NCBI RefSeq assembly: GCF_003932505.1
Contig: NZ_QZMU01000001.1
Coordinates: forward strand, 124,001-188,000
Reading direction: 5' to 3'
Source: Thiohalobacter thiocyanaticus
Lineage (GTDB): Bacteria; Pseudomonadota; Gammaproteobacteria; Thiohalobacterales; Thiohalobacteraceae
DNA: 64,000 bases
Shown: positions 18,007-25,378 of the stretch, in pieces
Position numbering within the stretch: the stretch's first letter is position 1
How the letters are laid out: every line of letters starts with the position of its first letter
Made by a program: the position numbers and the translations under genes
Notes under the pieces: model-generated
What the model saw: only the letters and a program-made list of their open reading frames with translations
What the model was told of the DNA's origin: nothing
Databases searched by the model: none

Positions 18007-19492
18007 ATGTCCACAGCCACCGCTACAGCCCCCCGCCCATCGCGCGCCCGTATCATCGCTGATCTGCAGGCCCTGCTCGGCAGCGACCAGCTGCTGCACC
18101 TGCCCGAGGATCTGCACCCGTACGAATGCGACGGCCTGTCGGCCTACCGGAAACTGCCCCTGGCCGTGGCCCTGCCGGCGACGGTGGAACAGGTCCGGGC
18201 CGTACTCGGCTACGCCAGTGAACATGACATACCGGTCGTGGCGCGCGGCGCCGGCACCGGTCTGTCCGGCGGCGCCCTGCCCCATGCCGAGGGCATTCTG
18301 CTCAGCCTGGCGAAGTTCAACCGCATCCTCGAGATCGATCCGCGCAACCGCACTGCGCGCGTTCAGCCCGGCGTGCGCAACCTGGCCATCTCCGAAGCGG
18401 CGAAACCCTATGGGCTCTACTATGCGCCCGATCCCTCCTCCCAGATCGCCTGTACCATCGGCGGCAACGTGGCCGAGAACTCCGGCGGCGTGCACTGCCT
18501 CAAATACGGCCTGACGGTGCACAACCTGGTCGAACTGGAAATCCTCACCATCGACGGCGAACGCCTGCGCATCGGCACGGCCGCGCCTGACGCGCCCGGC
18601 TACGATCTGCTGGCACTCATGACCGGCTCGGAAGGCATGCTCGGGGTCATCACCGAGGTCACGGTCAAGCTGCTGCCGATTCCCGAACGCGCCCAGGTGA
18701 TCCTGGCCGCCTTCGACGACGTGGCCCGGGCCGGCCGGGCCGTGGGCGCGATCATCGCCGCCGGTATCGTCCCGGCGGGACTGGAGATGATGGATCGCCT
18801 CGCCATCCGCGCCGCCGAGGATTTCGTGCATGCCGGCTACCCCGAGGTCGAGGCCATCCTGCTGTGCGAACTGGACGGCACCAACGAAGAGGTCTCCGAA
18901 CACATCAGCCAGGTGCGCAGGGCTGCTGCAGGAGCACGGCGCGGTGGAAGTGCGCACCGCCCGCGACGAGGCCGAACGCGCCCGCTTCTGGCAGGGACGC
19001 AAGGCCGCCTTCCCGGCCGTGGGACGCATCTCGCCGGACTACTACTGCATGGACGGCACCATTCCCCGCAGCCGCCTGGCCGAGGTGCTGACCCGCATCG
19101 GCGAACTGTCACGGGAATACGGCCTGGCCGTGGCCAATGTCTTTCATGCCGGCGACGGCAACCTGCATCCGCTGATCCTCTACGATGCCAACAATCCCCG
19201 GCGAGCTGGAACGCACCGAGGAGTTCGGCGGCCGGATCCTGGAGCTGTGCGTCGAAGTCGGCGGTACCATCACCGGCGAGCACGGCGTGGGCATGGAGAA
19301 GATCGACCAGATGTGCGTCCAGTTCCGGCCGCTGGAGCTGGCGCAGTTCCATGCCGTCAAGGCCGCGTTCGATCCCGCCGGCCTGCTCAACCCGGGCAAG
19401 GCCGTACCCACCCTGCACCGCTGCGCCGCCGATTCGGCGCCATGCATGTGCACCAGGGCGAGTTGCCGCATCCCGAGCTGGAACGCTTCTGA
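18007..19492 (+). CDS. glcD: Glycolate oxidase subunit GlcD, three frameshifts
   Basis: FAD-linked subunit that oxidises glycolate or D-lactate to the 2-oxo acid and passes electrons to GlcF and the quinone pool. Seen: [20 protein letters not shown], the PP-loop [35 protein letters not shown], and at the C-terminus [13 protein letters not shown] and [11 protein letters not shown]. Frame breaks: an extra A at about 18919 (CGCAGGG), an extra C at about 19197 (CCCCGG), and one missing base at about 19433. Repaired length is about 494 residues, as in E. coli (499). The start is uncertain: ATG 18007 (MSTATATA) fits the family, while an in-frame ATG at 17965 would add 14 residues. The stop overlaps the glcE start. 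Confidence 0.88.
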
Positions 19493-20550
19493 TGTGCGAT
19501 ATGACCGCCGAACTCAGCGAGCGGGTGCGCGCCGCCGCCGACAGCGGCAGCGCGCTGCGCATCCATGGCGGCAACACCAAGGCCTTTCTCGGCCTGGCAG
19601 TCCGGGGCGAGGCCCTGTCGGTGCACGACCACGACGGCGTACTGCATTACGAGCCGAGCGAACTGGTCATTACTGCACGTGCCGGCACGCCGCTCAGTGA
19701 GATTGAACGCCTGCTTGCCGCCGAGGGTCAGATGCTGGCCTTCGAACCGCCCCACTTCGGCCCAACCGCGACCCTGGGCGGAACGCTCGCCGCCGGTCTG
19801 TCCGGCCCACGCCGGCCTTATGCCGGGGCGGCGCGCGATTTCATGCTGGGCTGCCGGCTGCTCAACGGCCGGGGCGAGGACCTGCATTTCGGCGGCGAGG
19901 TGATGAAGAACGTCGCCGGCTACGACCTGTCCCGGCTGCAGATCGGTGCCTTCGGCACCCTGGGCGTGATCCTGGAGGCCAGCCTCAAGGTACTGCCCCG
20001 CCCCGAGGTGGAACAGACCCTGGTCCAGGAGCGAGGGGATCGGGAAGCCATCGAGCTGATGAACACCTGGGCCGGCAAGCCGCTGCCCCTGTCCGGCGCC
20101 TGCTATGACGGCGATCATCTGTATGTGCGCCTGAGCGGCGCCGAGACCGCGGTGAAAGCGGCCGCGAATAAGCTCGGCGGCGAACCGCACGCCAGGGCGG
20201 AATCCTTCTGGCAGCGTCTGCGCGAACAGGAACTGAGTTTCTTCAAACACAAGGCGCCGCTGTGGCGCTGCGCCGTGGCCCCGGCCAGTCCGCCGCTGGC
20301 GCTGGACGATGCCCAGCTGGTCGACTGGGGCGGCGGTCTGCGCTGGCTCGCCAGCCGTCAGCCGGCCGAGCGCATCCGGCGTCTGGCCGCCGGGGCCGGC
20401 GGCCACGCCACCCTGTACCGCAATGGCGATGAGGACACGCCGCGCTTTCACCCGCTCGATCCCGCCCTGCTGGCGTTGCACCAGCGTCTCAAGCAGGCCC
20501 TGGACCCGCAGGGCATTCTCAATCCCGGCCGCATGTACCCGGAGTTCTGA
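19492..20550 (+). CDS. glcE: Glycolate oxidase FAD-binding subunit GlcE
   Basis: 352 residues, the usual GlcE length. FAD-binding (PCMH-type) domain at the N-terminus: ALRIHGGNTKAFLG near 24-37, ITARAGTPLSEIERLLAAEGQMLAFEPPHFG, and the GGEVMKNVAGYDLSRLQIGAFGTLGVILEASLKVLP block at about 132-167. The C-terminus has LDPQGILNPGRMYPEF. The ATG at 19492 overlaps the glcD stop (TGATG); an alternative ATG is at 19501. Works with GlcD and GlcF in the membrane-associated complex. Confidence 0.93.
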   Translation: MCDMTAELSERVRAAADSGSALRIHGGNTKAFLGLAVRGEALSVHDHDGVLHYEPSELVITARAGTPLSEIERLLAAEGQMLAFEPPHFGPTATLGGTLAAGLSGPRRPYAGAARDFMLGCRLLNGRGEDLHFGGEVMKNVAGYDLSRLQIGAFGTLGVILEASLKVLPRPEVEQTLVQERGDREAIELMNTWAGKPLPLSGACYDGDHLYVRLSGAETAVKAAANKLGGEPHARAESFWQRLREQELSFFKHKAPLWRCAVAPASPPLALDDAQLVDWGGGLRWLASRQPAERIRRLAAGAGGHATLYRNGDEDTPRFHPLDPALLALHQRLKQALDPQGILNPGRMYPEF

Positions 20551-21767
20551 TGCAGACGCGCCTGCCCGAATCACTGCTTGCCACCGCCGCCGGCCAGGAG
20601 GCCGACGCCATTCTGCGCAGCTGTGTGCACTGCGGTTTCTGCACCGCCACCTGCCCGACCTACCAGCTGCTGGGCGACGAGCTGGACAGCCCGCGCGGAC
20701 GCATCTATCTCATCAAACAGATGTTGGAAGGCGATGAAGCCGGTACCCATACCCGCCAGCACCTGGACCGCTGTCTGAGCTGCCGCGCCTGCGAGACCAC
20801 CTGCCCCTCGGGCGTGGTCTACCACCGCCTGCTCGACATCGGCCGCGAGGAGCTGGACCGGCGGCTGCCCCGGCCGCATTCCCAGCGTCTGCTGCAGCGC
20901 GCCCTGCGTCTGACCCTGCCCTACCCACGCCGCTTCAAACCCCTGCTGGGTCTGGGACGGGGCTTCGCCCGGCTGCTGCCGGCCGGGCTCAGGCGCAAGC
21001 TGCCGCCGGTGCAGAACGTGCCCGCCTGGCCGACGACCACGCATGCCCGCCGCATGCTGGCGCTGGCCGGCTGCGTGCAGTCGGTGACCACACCTGCCAC
21101 CAATGCGGTCACCGCCCGGGTGCTGGACCGGCTCGGCATTCAGCTCATCGAGGCGCCGGCCGCGGGCTGCTGCGGCGCCATGAGTCATCACTTCGCCGCC
21201 GGCGACGAGGCACGCGCCATGATGCGGCGCAATATCGATGCCTGGTGGCCGCATATCGAACAGGGCGCGGAGGTGATCCTGGTCACGGCCAGCGGCTGCG
21301 GCGCCTTCGTCAAGGAATACGGCAAACTGCTGGCCGACGACCCGGCCTATGCCGACAAGGCGGCACGCGTGAGCGAACTGGCACGCGATCCGGCCGAGGT
21401 ATTGCAGCAGGAGGATCTCGCCGCGCTGGGCCTGGACGGCGGCGGTCGCAGAGTTGCCTACCATCCGCCCTGTACTCTGCAGCACGGCCAGCAGCTGCCG
21501 GAGATTGTCGAAGGGATACTCACCCGGCTGGGGTATCAGCTCACGCCGGTGCCGGACAAGCATCTGTGCTGCGGCTCGGCCGGGACCTATTCCATCACCC
21601 AGCCGGCACTGGCCGCACAGCTGCGCGACAACAAGCTGGCCGCCCTGGACAGCGGCGGACCGGAACTGATCGCCACTGCCAACGTCGGCTGCCAGCTGCA
21701 CCTGCAGAGCGAAAGCGACCGGCCGGTGCGGCACTGGATCGAGCTGCTGGAACCCGAGGCCGGCTGA
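20550..21767 (+). CDS. glcF: Glycolate oxidase iron-sulfur subunit GlcF
   Basis: 405 residues. Two 4Fe-4S ferredoxin motifs near the N-terminus, CVHCGFCTATCP (about 25-36) and CLSCRACETTCP (about 75-86). Two CCG domains follow, with GCCGAMSHHF near 210 and LCCGSAGTYS near 343, the heterodisulfide-reductase-like part that hands electrons to quinone. The start overlaps the glcE stop by one base. Intact, unlike glcD. Confidence 0.95.
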   Translation: MQTRLPESLLATAAGQEADAILRSCVHCGFCTATCPTYQLLGDELDSPRGRIYLIKQMLEGDEAGTHTRQHLDRCLSCRACETTCPSGVVYHRLLDIGREELDRRLPRPHSQRLLQRALRLTLPYPRRFKPLLGLGRGFARLLPAGLRRKLPPVQNVPAWPTTTHARRMLALAGCVQSVTTPATNAVTARVLDRLGIQLIEAPAAGCCGAMSHHFAAGDEARAMMRRNIDAWWPHIEQGAEVILVTASGCGAFVKEYGKLLADDPAYADKAARVSELARDPAEVLQQEDLAALGLDGGGRRVAYHPPCTLQHGQQLPEIVEGILTRLGYQLTPVPDKHLCCGSAGTYSITQPALAAQLRDNKLAALDSGGPELIATANVGCQLHLQSESDRPVRHWIELLEPEAG

Positions 21768-21770
21768 TTC

Positions 21771-23114
21771 ATGCCCAACGACCAGTACGACCTGCTGATC
21801 ATCGGCGCCGGCATCACCGGCACGGCGCTGCTGTACCTGGCGGCACGCTACAGCGGCATCGAACGCATCGGCATCATCGAGAAATACGCCGCACCGGCGC
21901 AGGTCAACACCCTGTCCAGCAATAACAGCCAGACCCTGCACTGCGGCGATATCGAGACCAATTACAGTCTGGACAAGGCCCTCAAGGTGCAGCAGGCCGC
22001 GCGCAAGCTGGCCAACTATTGCCTTGCCCAGCCGGACCGGGATCACCTGATCTTCAAATACCCCAAGATGGTGCTGGGCGTGGGCGCGTCCGAGTGCGCC
22101 GCGCTGGAAAGCCGCTTCGAGGCCCTGCGTCCGCACTACCCTGCCCTGCAACGGCTGGAAAAGAAGGATATCGCCCGCATCGAGCCGGCCGTGGCCATCG
22201 GTGCCGACGGCCACCTGCGTCCGGAACCGCTGCTGGCGCTGGGCTCGACCGATGAGTACACGGCGGTGGATTTCGGCGCCGTGTCGCGCTCCTTCCTGCG
22301 CCAGGCGCAGGCCGTGGCCGGCAAACAGATCGATGTGCGCTACAACGAGCCGGTCAGCCGCATCGTCATCGAGGACGACGGCCTGCGGGTCGACACGGCA
22401 GAGGCCTGCTATCGGACCCGGTCGCTGGTGGTCTGCGCCGGCGGACACAGCCTGAAGCTGGCGCAGGACCTGGGCTATGGGCTGGAGTATTCCTGCCTGC
22501 CGGTGGCCGGCAGCTACTACTTCACGCCCCAGATCCTCAACGGCAAGGTCTACACCCTGCAGAACGACAAGCTGCCCTTTGCCGCCATCCACGGTGATCC
22601 GGATGTCATGGTGCCGGGCAAGACCCGTTTCGGGCCCACGGCCCTGATCCTGCCCATCCTGGAGCGTTACAATTACCGCACCCTGCCGGACTTCCTGCGC
22701 GTACTGCGCTTCGACCGCCGGGTGGCGAAGGTGCTGTGGGACCTGCTCAAGGTGAAGGATATCCGCAACTACATGTTCAAGAATCTGCTGTTCGAGGTGC
22801 CGGTGCTGCGCAAGACGCTGTTCCTGCGCGATGTGCGCAAGATCGTGCCGGGACTGCGCTACCGGGACCTGAGCTTTGCCCGTCGCTTCGGCGGCATCCG
22901 GCCGCAGCTGATCGACAAGCCCAACGCCCGGCTGCTCATGGGCGAGGCCAAGATCGACACCGGCCGTGGCGCCATCTTCAACATGACCCCCTCGCCCGGC
23001 GGCACCTCCTGCCTGGACAACGCCGAGCAGGACCTGCGCAGCCTCGCGGCCTTCCTGGGTGCGGAGATCGACGCGACGGCGCTGGCCGCCGAGCTGGATG
23101 CGCGGTCCGCGTAA
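21771..23114 (+). CDS. mqo: Malate:quinone oxidoreductase
   Basis: 447 residues of the Mqo family, which oxidises malate to oxaloacetate with FAD and reduces quinone at the membrane. The Rossmann motif IIGAGITGTALLYLAARY lies at 10-27. Family blocks include IEKYAAPAQVNTLSSNNSQTLHCGDIETNY, LPVAGSYYFTPQILNGKVYTLQNDKLPFAAIHGDPDV, KTRFGPTALILPILERYNY and FNMTPSPGGTSCLDNA. The short epsilonproteobacterial type (as in Helicobacter) fits best. Only 3 bp after glcF, so it is in the same operon, joining two quinone-linked organic-acid dehydrogenases. Confidence 0.9.
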   Translation: MPNDQYDLLIIGAGITGTALLYLAARYSGIERIGIIEKYAAPAQVNTLSSNNSQTLHCGDIETNYSLDKALKVQQAARKLANYCLAQPDRDHLIFKYPKMVLGVGASECAALESRFEALRPHYPALQRLEKKDIARIEPAVAIGADGHLRPEPLLALGSTDEYTAVDFGAVSRSFLRQAQAVAGKQIDVRYNEPVSRIVIEDDGLRVDTAEACYRTRSLVVCAGGHSLKLAQDLGYGLEYSCLPVAGSYYFTPQILNGKVYTLQNDKLPFAAIHGDPDVMVPGKTRFGPTALILPILERYNYRTLPDFLRVLRFDRRVAKVLWDLLKVKDIRNYMFKNLLFEVPVLRKTLFLRDVRKIVPGLRYRDLSFARRFGGIRPQLIDKPNARLLMGEAKIDTGRGAIFNMTPSPGGTSCLDNAEQDLRSLAAFLGAEIDATALAAELDARSA

Positions 23115-23676
23115 CCGGCGCCGGGGCTGGCTGGCAGGCCTTGTCTGCCTGCTGCTGTCCGGTCTGGCCGCGGCCGGGGTCGGTGCCGGACAGCCGGCTG
23201 TCTGGCTGCGGATCGACACCGCCGCCCTGGAACTTCATGTCATGCGCGGCGGTGAGCGGTTGCGCACCTACTCCGGGATCGCCATCGGCCGTTACGGTAC
23301 CACCGCGGCCAAGCGCGTCGGCGACGGCATGACGCCGCTGGGCGAGTTCCGCATCGTGCGCATTGCCGCGCGCACCGACTTCCACCGCTTCTACGGTCTG
23401 GATTATCCCAACCTGTCCCATGCCCGTGCCGGGCTGCAGGCGGGCCGCATCACGGCGACGCAATTCGAACGCATCCGCCAGGCCCTGCGCCAGGAGACCG
23501 AGCCACCACAGCACACGGCCCTGGGCGGTTACATCGGTATTCACGGCCTGGGTGACGGCGACTCCGCGATCCACGCCGATTTCAACTGGACCGAGGGCTG
23601 CATCGCCCTGACCAACGAACAGGTTGATGATCTGGCTCAATGGATCGACAAAGGCACGCGGGTGGTCATTGAATAG
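23098..23676 (+). CDS. L,D-transpeptidase (YkuD) with signal peptide
   Basis: 192 residues. Basic N-terminus then a signal sequence (WLAGLVCLLLSGLAAAGVGAG), so periplasmic. The YkuD domain has IGRYGTTAAKRVGDGMTPLGEFRI, IHGLGDGDSAIHADFNWTEGCIALTN with catalytic Cys in TEGC near residue 163, and the upstream His in IGIHG. Family members form 3-3 peptidoglycan cross-links or attach lipoproteins. ATG 23098 lies inside mqo (17-bp overlap), so it is coupled. An Lpp-like lipoprotein gene follows 88 bp downstream, which makes an Lpp-anchoring role conceivable. Confidence 0.88.
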   Translation: MRGPRNRRRGWLAGLVCLLLSGLAAAGVGAGQPAVWLRIDTAALELHVMRGGERLRTYSGIAIGRYGTTAAKRVGDGMTPLGEFRIVRIAARTDFHRFYGLDYPNLSHARAGLQAGRITATQFERIRQALRQETEPPQHTALGGYIGIHGLGDGDSAIHADFNWTEGCIALTNEQVDDLAQWIDKGTRVVIE

Positions 23677-23764
23677 ACACCGGGCTTGGATATACTCCGG
23701 GGTGAAACCCGATTCATCACGGCAGGTTTCTTTCACCCACCCCTCATTACTGGGAGACGCGACA

Positions 23765-24046
23765 ATGAAGCAAAAAACACAGTTCGGCGCCATCCTGCTC
23801 CTCGGCGCCTTCGCCCTCGGCGGCTGCGCCAGTACCGGTGAAATCGATCAGCTGCGTTCCGATATCGAACGGGCGCAGAGCACCGCGGACGATGCCGCCG
23901 CCGAGGCCGCCGCGGCCCGGAGCGAGGCTGCTGCTGCCCGCAGGCTGGCCGAAGAGGCCCAGGACGATGCGGCCGCCGCCAAGGCCAGGTCCGAGGAAAC
24001 GGATGCCAAGATCGACCGCATGTTCAAGAAGTCCATGTACAAGTAA
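23765..24046 (+). CDS. Lpp-like small lipoprotein
   Basis: 93 residues. Signal peptide with lipobox LGGC (cysteine near residue 21), then an uninterrupted Ala/Glu/Arg heptad helix (IDQLRSDIERAQSTADDAAAEAA and on). The end is KSMYK with a C-terminal Lys, as in Braun lipoprotein, where that Lys is bound to peptidoglycan by L,D-transpeptidases. GGGAG ribosome site at about 23751. It lies between two L,D-transpeptidase genes. The Lpp-type function is inferred from architecture. Confidence 0.85.
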   Translation: MKQKTQFGAILLLGAFALGGCASTGEIDQLRSDIERAQSTADDAAAEAAAARSEAAAARRLAEEAQDDAAAAKARSEETDAKIDRMFKKSMYK

Positions 24047-24058
24047 GAGGGCGGCGCC

Positions 24059-24979
24059 TCATTCCGGCAGCGAAACCGCGACCGGATAGCCGCTCGGATT
24101 CTCCACGGCCTGGTTGATCCGCCGGCCGCTCAGCCGCACCGGCGGCCGTCCCTGCGTGGCCGTCTCGATGGCATCCAGGGCAATGGACAGCAGCTGTTCG
24201 CGTCCGGGGCGGTCCTCCTCCAGCGGGGGATGCACCTCGAGGTAGAGGGTCCCCAGCAGCCACCCCGCCTTCACCGTCTGGTTGACGATCCGCACCGGCG
24301 TACCGACCGGTACCTGCTCGTAGAGGACGGCGACATCCTCCGGGTACATGCGGATACAACCGTGGGTGACCCGCATACCGATGCCCCAGGGCTTGTTGGT
24401 ACCGTGAATCAGGTAGCCGGGCACACTCAATCGCAGGGCGTGTTGACCCAGTGGGTTGTCGGGACCGGGCGGCACCACCTCGGGCAGCGGCTCGCCGCGG
24501 GCCGCCGCCTCCTCGCGGATCGAGGCCGGGGGATACCAGGCGGGATCTGTCTGCTTGCGGCTGATCTTCCAGCTGCCCAGCGGTGTGTTCCAGTCCATGC
24601 GCCCGACGCTGACCGGCCAGGTGCGCACCTCCGGTCTCTCGCCCCGTCCGGCCGGCGGATAATAATACAGCCGCATCTCCGGCACGTTCAGCACCAGCCC
24701 CTCCCGTTCACCGGCCGGCAGGATGAATCGGGTGGGCAGGGTGACCCGGGTATCCGCTCCCGGCAGCCAGCGGTCCACGCCGGGGTTGGCAAGCAGGATC
24801 TCGTCATGGCCGAGCTGATGGCGGCGGGCGATATCCAGCAGGGTGTCCTCGTGGGCGGCCTCGATGACCTGAATCCGGCCCACCAGATCGACGTCGTCCG
24901 GCGGCAGTGGGAAGCTCTGGCCGCGGGCCGCTGCCAGGGGCAGCAGCAACGCCAGTGTCAGCGGCAGAAAGCATTTCAT
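24059..24979 (-). CDS. ErfK/YbiS-type L,D-transpeptidase with LysM
   Basis: 306 residues from ATG 24979 (MKCFLPLTLALLLPLAAARG, signal peptide); an in-frame ATG at 24988 adds three residues. The LysM-like segment IEAAHEDTLLDIARRHQLGHDEILLANPGVDRWLPG (about 35-70) binds peptidoglycan. The YkuD catalytic region has GYLIHGTNKPWGIGMRVTHGCIRMYPED, with Cys in HGCIR. The ErfK/YbiS/YcfS group links Lpp to peptidoglycan. Convergent with and only 12 bp from the Lpp-like gene, which supports a shared job. Confidence 0.92.
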   Translation of the reverse strand: MKCFLPLTLALLLPLAAARGQSFPLPPDDVDLVGRIQVIEAAHEDTLLDIARRHQLGHDEILLANPGVDRWLPGADTRVTLPTRFILPAGEREGLVLNVPEMRLYYYPPAGRGERPEVRTWPVSVGRMDWNTPLGSWKISRKQTDPAWYPPASIREEAAARGEPLPEVVPPGPDNPLGQHALRLSVPGYLIHGTNKPWGIGMRVTHGCIRMYPEDVAVLYEQVPVGTPVRIVNQTVKAGWLLGTLYLEVHPPLEEDRPGREQLLSIALDAIETATQGRPPVRLSGRRINQAVENPSGYPVAVSLPE

Positions 24980-25025
24980 ATGTGACATGACAACCCGGTG
25001 GGGCGGCCAGCGCAGCGCGGCCTGG

Positions 25026-25361
25026 TCAGAGTTCGTCCAGGTAGCGTTCCAGACTGGCGCTGTGTCCGGATTCGATGTCGATAATGCGCAGCCCGACCCA
25101 CCAGGCGCCCGGCTGCTCCGAGGGCTGACACCAGAGGGATTCGACCCCGAAGCGCAGCGGCCCGGCCTCGTCCTGCACGGCGGTGCCCAGATCCAGTTCG
25201 CACTGATAGACGGCATTGGCGGGCACCGGCTGTTCAGTGAATACCATCATGCCGCTGGGTGAGAGATTGAGCAGCGTACCCAGTTCCCGGCCGGTGTTCA
25301 CATCACGCACCCGTACCCCACCGGGGACGGACTTGCGGGCATGTTGGCGTTTTTCCTTCAT
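25026..25361 (-). CDS. PilZ-domain c-di-GMP-binding protein
   Basis: 111 residues, a lone PilZ domain. The c-di-GMP signatures are present: basic RxxxR-like KRQHARKSVPGGVRV at the N-terminus and NLSPSGMMV near residues 32-40. Soluble. It lies 17 bp downstream of the DUF1631 gene, so it is in an operon with it. Likely a c-di-GMP effector for motility or surface behaviour; the target is unknown. Confidence 0.85.
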   Translation of the reverse strand: MKEKRQHARKSVPGGVRVRDVNTGRELGTLLNLSPSGMMVFTEQPVPANAVYQCELDLGTAVQDEAGPLRFGVESLWCQPSEQPGAWWVGLRIIDIESGHSASLERYLDEL

Positions 25362-25378
25362 GGCGGCTCCCGTGGCCG

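Noticed and set aside
20571-23219. 882-residue minus-strand reading frame
   Set aside because: Antisense shadow of glcF and mqo, whose conserved motifs are clear on the plus strand.
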